This document shows positions 56,162 through 64,000 of a DNA stretch of 64,000 bases, piece after piece; position 1 is the first letter of the stretch; the number at the start of each line of letters is the position of its first letter. The notes under the pieces are model-generated. The model ran no database searches, was not told the origin of the DNA, and saw nothing but the letters and a program-made list of their open reading frames with translations. The stretch comes from Scytolyngbya sp. HA4215-MV1 (GTDB lineage Bacteria; Cyanobacteriota; Cyanobacteriia; Leptolyngbyales; Leptolyngbyaceae), in assembly GCA_019359045.1 (NCBI GenBank), contig JAHHIA010000007.1, positions 62,001 to 126,000 on the forward strand, in the 5' to 3' direction. The position numbers were made by a program, and so were the translations under genes.

Positions 56162-57955
56162 ATGCGAACCCACTCTTGTGGTCAACTCCGAGCCGAACAT
56201 ATTGGAGAGACGGTTACCCTTTGCGGTTGGGTTGATCGTCACCGCGATCATGGAGGGGTGATCTTTTTAGATTTGCGCGATCGCACCGGACTGATCCAAA
56301 TTGTCAGCGATCCAGAACGAACCCCCAACTCGTATCAGCAAGCCGGGGATTTGCGCAATGAGTATGTCGTCAAAGTCACGGGACGAGTCAGCCAACGCCC
56401 TAGCGACTCGCTCAACCCTCGCCTGGCAACGGGCGAAGTAGAAGTTTACGCCGATCACATTGAATTGTTTAACGCAGTCAATCGGCAGTTACCCTTTCAA
56501 GTGTCAGCCGCCGAAACCGAAAATGTTCGGGAAGAATTGCGCTTAAAGTACCGCTACCTGGACTTGCGCCGAGAGCGCATGAGTCGCAATCTGCAATTGC
56601 GTCATCAGGTCACCAAAACCCTGCGCCGCTATCTGGAGGATGTCCAAGGGTTTATGGAAGTAGAAACCCCTATCCTGACCAGATCGACCCCCGAAGGTGC
56701 CAGAGATTATTTAGTACCGTCACGGGTTAGCCCAGGGGAATGGTACGCACTCCCCCAATCGCCACAACTCTTTAAGCAACTGCTAATGGTGTCAGGCGTC
56801 GATCGCTATTACCAGATTGCCCGCTGCTTCCGGGACGAAGACTTGCGTGCTGATCGCCAGCCAGAGTTTACCCAGTTGGACATGGAGATGAGCTTCATGA
56901 CCCAGGCAGAGATCTTTGCCCTGAATGAAGACATGGTCTGCCACCTGTTTAAAACAGTACAGGGTGTGGAATTGTCCCGACCTTTCCCACAGCTTACCTA
57001 TGCAGAATCTATGGAACGGTACGGCACCGACAAGCCTGACACGCGTTTTGGATTGGAGTTGGTCAATGTCTCAGATTTGCTTAAGGACTCTGGCTTTAAG
57101 GTATTTTCGGGTGCAATCGCATCAGGTGGCGTAGTTAAAGTGCTGCCTATCCCTCAGGGCAATGACGCAATTTCTAACGTGCGAATTAAACCAGGTGGAG
57201 ATTTATTTAAAGAAGCAGAAACCTGTGGTGCCAGAGGATTAGCCTATATTCGGGTGCGAGAGAATGGTGAAATTGACACGATCGGGGCTATCAAAGACAA
57301 CCTAACTCCCACCCAAACTCAGGAATTGCTAGAACGAACAGGAGCGCAGGCTGGGCATCTATTGCTTTTTGGCGCAGGCGACACCAACATGGTCAATAAA
57401 ACTCTCGATCGTCTACGGCAGGTAGTCGGACGAGAACTGGGACTCATCGACACCAGCCAACTCAATTTCCTGTGGATTACTGACTTCCCCATGTTTGAGT
57501 GGAATGCCGAAGAAAAACGGCTGGAAGCTGCTCACAATCCCTTTGCAGCACCTCATCCTGACGATCTGCACGATCTCAAAACCGCCCGTTCTCAGACCTA
57601 TGATTTAGTGCTCAACGGGTTTGAACTGGTCAGTGGCAGCTTGCGGATCTACCAACCCGAAATTCAACAACAGGTGTTTGAGCTGATCGGTATGTCGATG
57701 GAAGAAGCCCACCGACGCTTTGGCTTTATGCTCGAAGCATTCGATTATGGTGCCCCTCCCCATGGTGGTTTGGCGTACGGACTCGATCGCCTAGTCATGC
57801 TGATGGCAGGGGAGGAATCCATTCGGGATGTTATTCCTTTCCCCAAAACACAACAGGCACGTTGTTTGCTTACTGCCGCTCCCTCAGGTGTGGATGCACA
57901 GCAACTCAAAGAGCTTCACGTTGCTTCAACCTATCAGCCCAAATCTTCAACTTGA
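56162..57955 (+). CDS. aspS: Aspartyl-tRNA synthetase
   Basis: 597 residues from ATG 56162 ([15 protein letters not shown]). The extra 22 codons upstream to 56096 are not family-like. It is bacterial-type AspRS: N-terminal OB-fold anticodon domain ([25 protein letters not shown]), class II core with motif 2 ([30 protein letters not shown]), a GAD insertion domain (about 290-420) and motif 3 ([28 protein letters not shown]). The discriminating or non-discriminating nature (Asp-only or Asp/Asn) cannot be stated. The gene seems monocistronic. Confidence 0.97.
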   Translation: MRTHSCGQLRAEHIGETVTLCGWVDRHRDHGGVIFLDLRDRTGLIQIVSDPERTPNSYQQAGDLRNEYVVKVTGRVSQRPSDSLNPRLATGEVEVYADHIELFNAVNRQLPFQVSAAETENVREELRLKYRYLDLRRERMSRNLQLRHQVTKTLRRYLEDVQGFMEVETPILTRSTPEGARDYLVPSRVSPGEWYALPQSPQLFKQLLMVSGVDRYYQIARCFRDEDLRADRQPEFTQLDMEMSFMTQAEIFALNEDMVCHLFKTVQGVELSRPFPQLTYAESMERYGTDKPDTRFGLELVNVSDLLKDSGFKVFSGAIASGGVVKVLPIPQGNDAISNVRIKPGGDLFKEAETCGARGLAYIRVRENGEIDTIGAIKDNLTPTQTQELLERTGAQAGHLLLFGAGDTNMVNKTLDRLRQVVGRELGLIDTSQLNFLWITDFPMFEWNAEEKRLEAAHNPFAAPHPDDLHDLKTARSQTYDLVLNGFELVSGSLRIYQPEIQQQVFELIGMSMEEAHRRFGFMLEAFDYGAPPHGGLAYGLDRLVMLMAGEESIRDVIPFPKTQQARCLLTAAPSGVDAQQLKELHVASTYQPKSST

Positions 57956-58113
57956 GGCGATAAAACAGGGGAATTGTGGACTGAAGACAATTGATTCTAG
58001 GCAATAGAAGATTCTATTAAAGAATTTCCTAATTTAAATCTGTTAGGTGAGCGAGATGTTCATTGCAGACATCTGCCGCCCTAAATCGAGTAAATTTCTT
58101 TACGACGATCACT

Positions 58114-58320
58114 TTATCGATCGGACGAGAAGGTCTTGCTATCCATCTGCATCGACTGTCGTTTGACCTGTCCCATCATCACCGCCTGTTGCAAATCAGT
58201 CAGAGCCTCAATATCTTCTAAATCGGTTCCTAAATCAAACAATTGCCCCAGATGGAATTCGGTTTCTGCAGTGAGCTGACCCGACATCAACGCGTGCTGC
58301 ACAATCTGACGAACGACCAT
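58114..58320 (-). CDS. Small conserved hypothetical protein
   Basis: 68 residues with a good ribosome-binding site (GAGGTG about 5 nt before the ATG). The sequence reads RQIVQHALMSGQLTAETEFHLGQLFD...EDIEALTDLQQAVMMGQVKRQSMQ: helical, no signal or membrane segment. Its plan, a helix, then G-x-[LI]-T, a second helix, and an [ED]D....L..[LA]...M[GM] ending, is like the 69-residue protein at 54263-54472, so both may belong to one small family. The function is unknown. Confidence 0.7.
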   Translation of the reverse strand: MVVRQIVQHALMSGQLTAETEFHLGQLFDLGTDLEDIEALTDLQQAVMMGQVKRQSMQMDSKTFSSDR

Positions 58321-58600
58321 TTCCGCACCTCTGAATTTTCTAATTGGGTTGCTTTCTTATCTACTATGCTCCAGGTAGCCAGGCAATGAACGTGACGTAA
58401 TCAGAGCCTGTTACGTGATTTTGTTAACTCAATGGTGTGAGAGGAACTTCCCTAACTCGTGAGTCATCTCCGATAGAAATGTGAACGAGATCACGGATCG
58501 GTCGGGAATCCCCACCCCAAAGAGGCAGCAAAATCTTGCCAGAAATCGGCAGACTGAGGATACGATACTCAAGCTCTCATTTTTCATTATTTTGATTAAG

Positions 58601-59509
58601 ATGCTAACTTCTAGCGCACTGCAAGCAATTGAAATTGAAGTGACGGAAACCTTACTGCGGTTTGCCGTCCTGATCGCGCTCACGCTGGCGATCGCCTTTT
58701 TCGTTGCTGCTGAGCTATCCCTAGTTTCTGCTTCTAGAGAAAAAATTTATCGTCTGGCTCAATCTGAGACTGAGACAAACCAGCACAAAGCAGCCGAGCA
58801 AGTTTACACTGCTCAAACCCAAATCGAGCACTTCCTCTCAGTAACTCAAACTGGAACCACAGCAGGGAGCTTGTTGTTGGGGTGGTTAGGGGAAGGGGCA
58901 ACTGTTCATTGGATTGAACCCTGGATCCAGCTTTTGCCGATCGGTCGCTTACCCGCCATGCTTACCGCCCACTCTATTTCAGTGGCGGTCGCCTTTTTTC
59001 TAGTGACTTATATCGAGATCGTACTTGGCGAACTGGTTCCCAAGGTTATTGCAGCGAATGCTCCAGAAGAAACCATCCTGGTGCTCATTCGCCCCTTACA
59101 GTTATGCGCTTACCTGTTTGCCCCGCTTCTATTTATTTTGAACGGTACAGTTAGGCTACTCACGCTCCGATTGACTCGCAAAGTCAACTTATTTGAGCTC
59201 CCCCCCTCTCAGGTCTCCCTGATTCAAACGGATGCACACTCCCTATCTATTCCTGCGACGATCGCGATCGAGGCCCTCAACCAGGAATTGGGGCTCACAC
59301 TGCCAACCAGTAACGCATACAAAACCCTGGCAGGCTTTATGATCCATCACCTGGGCAGAGTGCCTACCCAAAACGAGCATATGCTCTGGGGAGACCTGGA
59401 ACTAGAAGCGACCCAAATTATCGAAGGCAATCTGCAAACCATCCTCTTACGTCGGGTTACGGCTCCTTTATTTTTACTGCCAACCCAAAAGATTTTCGCG
59501 GAAGAATAA
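58601..59509 (+). CDS. DUF21 membrane protein without CBS domains
   Basis: 302 residues from ATG 58601; the longer frame to 58481 adds 40 polar residues without a ribosome-binding site. The N-terminal ~200 residues are a DUF21/CNNM-like membrane domain: hydrophobic segments at the start, FFVAAELSLVSASREKIYRLA, GTTAGSLLLGWLGEGATVHWI, then VAFFLVTYIEIVLGELVPKVIAA. The C-terminal ~80 residues (AGFMIHHLGRVPTQNEHMLWGDLELEATQIIEGNLQTILLRRV) resemble the CorC/HlyC transporter-associated domain. The pair of CBS domains that normally lies between is missing. The family is linked to Mg2+/Co2+ handling; a role here is inference. Confidence 0.8.
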   Translation: MLTSSALQAIEIEVTETLLRFAVLIALTLAIAFFVAAELSLVSASREKIYRLAQSETETNQHKAAEQVYTAQTQIEHFLSVTQTGTTAGSLLLGWLGEGATVHWIEPWIQLLPIGRLPAMLTAHSISVAVAFFLVTYIEIVLGELVPKVIAANAPEETILVLIRPLQLCAYLFAPLLFILNGTVRLLTLRLTRKVNLFELPPSQVSLIQTDAHSLSIPATIAIEALNQELGLTLPTSNAYKTLAGFMIHHLGRVPTQNEHMLWGDLELEATQIIEGNLQTILLRRVTAPLFLLPTQKIFAEE

Positions 59510-60028
59510 AATAACTTCGATGGTTCGGAGAAAGTTGTGATTGACTCAATCTTCTCAGAAATCCGTAATTTCGCTGACGCGATCTGACAAAACAATGCTG
59601 AATTAGAACGATCGCAGCAGCATCCACTTGCTCCATCATCCAACAACAAAACTCAAATAATAGTCATGCCTGAGCAGTCAAGAAAACCCGCCCCACTTGA
59701 TCTTTCCGGGACGATCGAACCTATGATAAACAAGAATCAAACGGGTGCTCTTCACAAAGTATTTATCTGAACTGAAAGTCGTAACAGTTATTATCGAGCT
59801 AGTTTATTCGAGAAGCGATGTAATAACATGGATGTGAATCTCTGTCATCCGCATGTCTATTAAACTCAGAGTTTTTGGTCGCTTAAGATACTCAAACAAG
59901 CTTAGGGCTAATTAAAGTGCTAGCGAACTTGTATTTTGTGCATCATCGAATAGAGTTTAGTAGAATGTGACGCAGTATGAGGTTGGTTCACAGTTTTTAC
60001 TGAATCCAGGCACGGTGAGTAATACAGC
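59510..60028. other. Intergenic region upstream of the NarL-type regulator
   Basis: 519 bp with no credible gene. The stretch close to 60029 must contain the regulator promoter. No hairpin with a T run, repeat or operator is evident. Confidence 0.5.
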
Positions 60029-60676
60029 ATGAAGGAAACCAGTGTAGGAAGTAGCAAGCGACTCCTACTTATCGATGATGACCCTAACCTAATCCTATTA
60101 GTGAAGGACTATCTTGAGTTTCGGGGTTATGAGGTAATCACCGCCGAAAATGGTCGGGAGGCACTGGAAATTCTGGAAAGAGATATCCCAGATATGATTA
60201 TCTGCGATGTAATGATGCCAGAAATGGATGGCTATTCTCTGGTCAAACAATTAAGAGAAAATCCCCAAACAAATTGGATTCCAGTTTTATTTTTGTCAGC
60301 CAAAGGGCAGAGCCAGGATCGGGTCAAAGGCCTCAACATTGGTGCAGATGTGTACATGGTGAAACCGTTTGAACCCGAAGAATTAGTTGCTCAGGTCGAG
60401 TCTTCACTCAAGTCAGCCTCTCGGATTCTTGCCAGTAAGGATAAAGGAACCGAAACAGGTCCAAAAATTCAGGTACCGTTTGATGTAGAACTCACCCCAA
60501 CCGAGTTAAAGGTGGTTCAGTTTGTGGCAAGAGGTATGGCAAATCGGGAAATTGCCGATGAGCTAAATGTCAGCCAACGGACGATCGAAAGTCATGTGAG
60601 TAATATGTTGGGTAAAACCGGGTTGCATAATCGCACAGAACTCGCACGCTGGGCGATCGAAAATAATATGGCTTAG
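60029..60676 (+). CDS. NarL/FixJ-family response regulator (Ycf29-like)
   Basis: 215 residues. The receiver (about 10-130) has IDDDPN, the phospho-acceptor Asp60 in MIICDVMMPEMDGYSLV and Lys112 in VYMVKPFEPEE. A short linker leads to a LuxR-type HTH (about 150-210): LTPTELKVVQFVARGMANREIADELNVSQRTIESHVSNMLGK in family order. It is the architecture of plastid Ycf29 and related cyanobacterial regulators of photosynthetic-electron-transport responses; that link is from architecture only. No kinase gene is adjacent, so its partner is elsewhere. Confidence 0.9.
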   Translation: MKETSVGSSKRLLLIDDDPNLILLVKDYLEFRGYEVITAENGREALEILERDIPDMIICDVMMPEMDGYSLVKQLRENPQTNWIPVLFLSAKGQSQDRVKGLNIGADVYMVKPFEPEELVAQVESSLKSASRILASKDKGTETGPKIQVPFDVELTPTELKVVQFVARGMANREIADELNVSQRTIESHVSNMLGKTGLHNRTELARWAIENNMA

Positions 60677-60813
60677 GCAGCATTACTAAAATTCTTGCTT
60701 ACGAAGCGCCCCATCTGATGTTTATAGATAGGGCGCTTTGTGGCTCAATGGGCTGCGTACGTCCCGAACATTTGACCAGCAAAACCCGTATTTCAGTCAC
60801 TTACCCTCAACCT

Positions 60814-61788
60814 TTAGTAAAGACGACTCAGCACATAGTCAGATAACTGAAGCAAGGTGTGTCGGGCTTCTGAAGGGGGTAAGTCGTGTAGATACTCTGA
60901 AGCTAAGTGGGCATGATGATTTGCCAATTCGCGCGATCGTTCAATCCCGCGGCTATCTCGAACCAGCGAGATCGCCTGCTCCCAGTCACCAGCTTGAGCA
61001 AACTCGCGATCGATCAAAACCTCCAGATATGGCTTTTCTTCCAAAGCAAACAGCACAGGTGCTGTCAGGTTACCGCTTTTCAGGTCAGAGCCAGCAGGTT
61101 TACCCAGCGCTTCAGTGGAACCTGTAAAGTCTAAAATGTCATCGACGATTTGGAATGCCAAACCTAAATGCCGACCGTATTGATAGAGATCATTCGCCAT
61201 TTCACTTGAGGCATCACTCAATACAGCGGCAGCCTTGGAACTATTGGCAATCAAAGAAGCTGTTTTGTAATAGCTTTTTTCTAGATAGGCTTCGATCGAC
61301 AGGTTGCAGGCAAAGCGACTCAACCCTTGCTGAATTTCTCCTTCTGCCAGATCCATAATGACCTCCGACAGCAGCTTGACAACTTCCAGGTTATCGAGAT
61401 TTGCCAGATACCAGGAAGATTGAGCAAACAAAAAGTCTCCAGCGAGGACTGCAATCCGATTCCCAAAGCTACTGTGCACTGTGGGGATACCGCGTCGTAC
61501 TTCCGATTCATCCACAACATCGTCATGAACCAGACTTGCAGTATGAATCATTTCAGTGATCTCAGCCAGTCGTCGATGGCGTTGGCTGATTTCTTTTCCC
61601 ATCATCGTTGCATAGGAGATCAACAAGACGATCGCGGGACGTAACCGCTTCCCTTTTGCACCAAACAGATGTTCTGCCGCGGCAAAAAGGACGGGATGGC
61701 GAGCACCAATGAGTTTTTTAAGGTTTTCCGTCAGCACACACAGGTCTGCTTCAACCGGAGCAAAAAGGGAGGTTGCTGATGAGGTCAT
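60814..61788 (-). CDS. sds: Long-chain (solanesyl-type) polyprenyl diphosphate synthase
   Basis: 324 residues. The first Asp-rich motif is HDDVVDESEVRRG (about 89-101) and the second is QIVDDILDFTG. GKRLRPA, HTASLVHDD and GDFLFAQSSWYLA, with small residues before the first motif, fit a long-chain trans-prenyltransferase, most likely the one that makes the plastoquinone side chain in cyanobacteria. Chain length cannot be proven from sequence. It is convergent with the response regulator, with about 137 bp between stops. Confidence 0.92.
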   Translation of the reverse strand: MTSSATSLFAPVEADLCVLTENLKKLIGARHPVLFAAAEHLFGAKGKRLRPAIVLLISYATMMGKEISQRHRRLAEITEMIHTASLVHDDVVDESEVRRGIPTVHSSFGNRIAVLAGDFLFAQSSWYLANLDNLEVVKLLSEVIMDLAEGEIQQGLSRFACNLSIEAYLEKSYYKTASLIANSSKAAAVLSDASSEMANDLYQYGRHLGLAFQIVDDILDFTGSTEALGKPAGSDLKSGNLTAPVLFALEEKPYLEVLIDREFAQAGDWEQAISLVRDSRGIERSRELANHHAHLASEYLHDLPPSEARHTLLQLSDYVLSRLY

Positions 61789-62390
61789 GAGGGAGCCAGT
61801 CTGGGCGCAGATAGATTACGAAATTTTACATATTCTGAATCCATTTTAAGCTACCGACTTGAATAACGGATCTCTGACTTCAGTTTTCCAGATTTTCGTC
61901 GTCAAAACCTTGTAATCCTTAATTAATGAGCTCTGTGGCAATTGTATAGAAAGTTTAAGCACGCTAAAAAAAAGTACTCAAAAGCTGGAAGCCTTGTGTT
62001 AGTCTGGTGAGTAAGGATTTCAAAAACTAAATACGCAATTCAGTAAGGGCTAAAAATTCAATCAAATCGTTAAGATTCTGAGAATTCTCGCTCCAAATAA
62101 ATTCATCTTGTTAACTTTGGCGATCAACGACTCCAGCAGTAAGCGATCAGTTTGACCAGACGGCAATTGTTTTGGTTCGTTTGTTCTCAAGGCGAGTTTT
62201 TGTTATGGAGTGGAGAGGTTTAGATAGCTCGGAATCTGAGGATTTGGCTGAAATTAGTTGGTGATTGCCTTCTAGCAGGGCTGCTGTACGGTAGGTCAGC
62301 TTCCACATAGGATTCGGCTTACTGTCCAGGTTCGTTCGTGTGAAATTTGATATTCCTTAGCACTTGCCCTCACTTACTATTCCTAACACT
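61789..62390. other. Intergenic region upstream of sds and of the small membrane protein gene
   Basis: 602 bp, AT-rich, holding the leftward promoter of sds and the rightward promoter of the small gene at 62391. No coding frame of note and no repeat were found. Confidence 0.5.
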
Positions 62391-62513
62391 ATGTTCTACC
62401 ATGACATCCCCCTAATTATTCCTGTCCTGGCAACGGGTTATCTTCTGGCAATCTACCTGCTACTGGTTCTCGCACAACGAACTACTAAAATCTCTCGTGA
62501 GCGAGATTCTTAG
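62391..62513 (+). CDS. Very small single-span membrane protein
   Basis: 40 residues from ATG 62391 to TAG 62511-62513. It starts MFYHDIP, followed by a ~22-residue hydrophobic segment (LIIPVLATGYLLAIYLLLVLA) and a polar basic tail (QRTTKISRERDS). A textbook terminator begins 36 bp after the stop, and 600 bp upstream is otherwise empty, so a real transcription unit is likely. Its size and shape match small subunits of photosynthetic or NDH-1 complexes, but I do not recognise it as PetG/L/M/N, PsaI/M, PsbM/X/Y or Ycf12. No clear ribosome-binding site is present. Confidence 0.65.
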   Translation: MFYHDIPLIIPVLATGYLLAIYLLLVLAQRTTKISRERDS

Positions 62514-62548
62514 TTGTTAATGCGGAAATCGAATAAAAGTTTTTTACC

Positions 62549-62578
62549 AAAAAAGGCTTCCTTCTGGAAGCCTTTTTT
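62549..62578 (+). terminator. Rho-independent terminator of the small membrane protein gene
   Basis: 13-bp stem AAAAAAGGCTTCC (62549-62561) with GGAAGCCTTTTTT (62566-62578), loop TTCT, and T-rich tail. It is 36 bp after the stop at 62513. Confidence 0.9.
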
Positions 62579-62705
62579 ATTGCTGAGGATTGGGATTCGT
62601 TGGACTTACGGCAATTTTTCGGATGAGTCAGCTACAGTTCGGTGGCTGAGTGGATGAGATGACTATTATTACAGCGTTTTCAGGAGTCAGGAGGCAAAAT
62701 TCTAG

Positions 62706-63269
62706 CTATGGCAGGCTGGGATGAAAAGTTCCAGGGGTGCCATCGATCCATTGCCATTCCACTGCTAAAATTTGCACTTTTCCAGATTCTTTCACCAGCA
62801 TTTCCAGAGAACCGGATTCACCAGCCGGGATCGTCAGGGGTTGGATATAAGTTGAGTTCGTATTCGGGATACCTTCTCCATCTGCAGAGGGATCGATAGA
62901 AAAAGTTACTAACACTGAATTGACTGGTTGATTCGTATTGTTCATGATCTGGCAGGAAACCATCCAATAGCCTGACTCTGCCTTTTGGATGGTGGGGGTA
63001 CCCACAGGTTTGACCGCACCCATTTTGGTATCGGTCTCAGGATTAGAAGAGGCAGCGATCGGTTGGGAGGGTTTAAGTGTGGCTGAGGCGGGAACGATGC
63101 GTTTGCACATCTGATTCAGATTAATCAACAACCCCACACTCGTTGTCAGGAAGCATTTAAGATCGGGGTCAAGCAGTAACTCGGAGTGAGGTTCATTGGC
63201 GATCGCAGGAACAGTGAAAACTTTAGCAGCAACTAGTAGAAACAGACCGGCAGCTACATTTTTTTTCAT
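62706..63269 (-). CDS. Exported hypothetical protein
   Basis: 187 residues. A signal peptide is clear (MKKNVAAGLFLLVAAKVFTVPAIA, cut near NEPHSE). The mature protein has a Cys pair at about 39 and 55 (LKCFLTTSVGLLINLNQMCK), a Ser/Pro/Thr-rich linker, and a C-terminal beta-sandwich-like domain (SGYWMVSCQIMNNTNQPVNSVLVTFSIDPS, LTIPAGESGSLEMLVKESGKVQILAVEW). The latter resembles FxLYD-type domains in which N..N..V..V.V.F is followed by an acidic or polar turn. It is likely periplasmic. It ends 127 bp from the small gene's terminator. The function is unknown. Confidence 0.75.
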   Translation of the reverse strand: MKKNVAAGLFLLVAAKVFTVPAIANEPHSELLLDPDLKCFLTTSVGLLINLNQMCKRIVPASATLKPSQPIAASSNPETDTKMGAVKPVGTPTIQKAESGYWMVSCQIMNNTNQPVNSVLVTFSIDPSADGEGIPNTNSTYIQPLTIPAGESGSLEMLVKESGKVQILAVEWQWIDGTPGTFHPSLP

Positions 63270-63834
63270 GACAAGGCAAGAGAAACAGGCTGCCTCTTTT
63301 CTCCGTCAATATGTAAATAAACCGGAAAAAAATGATGAGAGGAAGCAAACTTGAAAGGAGATTTACACAACTTTCCGAAAGCTCATCAATCCTTGAACTA
63401 AGCACTTCTGAACAGACCTCAAAGATTTTCTTCAGATCTTTATCAGAACTTCAAAAAAGTAGTCATTTTTTTTAGAAGTTCTTCAAATATCCCGAATGAA
63501 TTGAAGTCGTACTTTAGAATTTTTTTAGGCTGCATCTTGGTTTACCCCAATAAAATAAAATCAAAAATATCACCTAAGTGATTTTCCTGAGAATTTTCTT
63601 TATAGTTTGCTCTTTTCTCATAATGATTTGAGCGCTTGATGGACAACTTTCGCCACCAAGGGCGTACTGAGTTTCGAGTCAGGATGGTGATTTCATCCAG
63701 TACTTTGGCTGAATTTTTTTGATTAGTAAGACCGCGAGATCACTTTATCTCCGCCTATGACGGTGCTGTTTTAGCGCTAGCCATATCCGTTTAAGCAGGG
63801 TGTAAAGTCTGGTAGCTCTTGGGTGATATAGAAT
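63270..63834. other. Intergenic region, AT-rich
   Basis: 565 bp between the exported-protein start and the gene cut by the right window edge. It is rich in A/T runs and probably holds both promoters. No RNA gene, repeat array or operator is recognisable. Confidence 0.5.
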
Positions 63835-64000
63835 ATGCCAACTTCTTTGCTGTCTCTAGATCAGGGTCAGCACTTTGGCTCAATCGGTATGAAGTATGAA
63901 CATCCGAATTTCTGTCAGGCTGTTATCGATCGGGAAAGTATGTCTGAGATTCTGACTCAGATTAATAATGGACAGTTATTAATGGTCAATAGTCGCCGCA
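63835..64000 (+). CDS. Unidentified gene, 5' part only (cut by window end)
   Basis: An ATG at 63835 opens a frame of 55 codons without stop up to the window end (MPTSLLSLDQGQHF, then SIGMKYEHPNFCQAVIDRES, then LLMVNSRR). It is too short and not familiar enough to name. There is no signal peptide. The start is the first ATG after 500 bp of non-coding sequence, which supports it. Confidence 0.55.
   Translation, partial: MPTSLLSLDQGQHFGSIGMKYEHPNFCQAVIDRESMSEILTQINNGQLLMVNSRR

Noticed and set aside
1-64000. CRISPR array, rRNA operon, prophage or intact transposase
   Set aside because: No regularly spaced direct repeats, rRNA sequence, phage structural genes or transposase motifs were seen anywhere in the window.

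Overview
The window reads as chromosomal DNA of a cyanobacterium, most likely a filamentous one of the Leptolyngbya/Oscillatoriales kind. The evidence is the very frequent HIP1 octamer GCGATCGC, an oxygenic-photosynthesis gene set (Thf1/Psb29, a solanesyl-type prenyl diphosphate synthase, a long light-repressed LrtA/HPF, a Ycf55-like DUF3685 regulator, a Ycf29-like response regulator) and families common in cyanobacteria (NB-ARC/WD40 STAND protein, GH100 neutral invertase, GH57-DUF3536, DevBCA exporter remnants). No taxonomic search was run, so the genus is not claimed. There is no rRNA operon, CRISPR array, prophage or intact transposase; one tRNA gene is present.

Layout. 1-8.1 kb: the tail of a DUF1611 gene, a REC-DUF3685 regulator, a B12-dependent radical SAM protein and a tightly linked two-gene sensory unit (multi-PAS HisKA_2 kinase plus a REC-PAS-histidine kinase hybrid). 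8.5-19 kb: dnaE in one uninterrupted piece, a Ser/Thr kinase, anmK (cell-wall recycling), a small conserved gene and a YdeP-type molybdopterin oxidoreductase. 19.3-26 kb: a tRNA-Met-like gene, an AT-rich accessory gene for a putative secreted effector, a small exported protein and a 14-repeat WD40 STAND ATPase. 26.3-33.1 kb: a colinear six-gene unit encoding a complete BMP-family ABC importer together with two different cysteine hydrolases, the first strongly resembling biuret hydrolase. I read this as uptake and first-step hydrolysis of a small ureido or amide nitrogen compound; it is the best candidate for a coherent, little-described system here. 33.7-45 kb: carbohydrate enzymes (GH57, GH100, a GT28-like glycosyltransferase, GH1) flanking a PadR/devBCA exporter locus in which every gene is broken. 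45.3-58 kb: housekeeping genes (DUF167, mobA, hemE, hpf/lrtA, lipB, thf1, aspS), a TPR protein and a GHL10-type protein. 58-64 kb: a DUF21 membrane protein, a NarL-type response regulator, a prenyl diphosphate synthase, a very small membrane protein with its own terminator, an exported protein and the start of a gene cut by the window edge.

Non-coding structure includes several long, perfect inverted repeats (57 bp at 16358-16414, 38 bp at 38591-38628, 37 bp at 55114-55150), an 81-bp MITE-like element flanked by a perfect 10-bp duplication at 45287-45387, heptanucleotide tandem repeats (one array inside the WD40 gene) and a GGAGTCA-type dispersed repeat seen at three loci. The devB/devC deletion junction lies exactly at a HIP1 octamer, which suggests recombination at these sites. 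All product names come from motifs and remembered family features; no database search or alignment was run.
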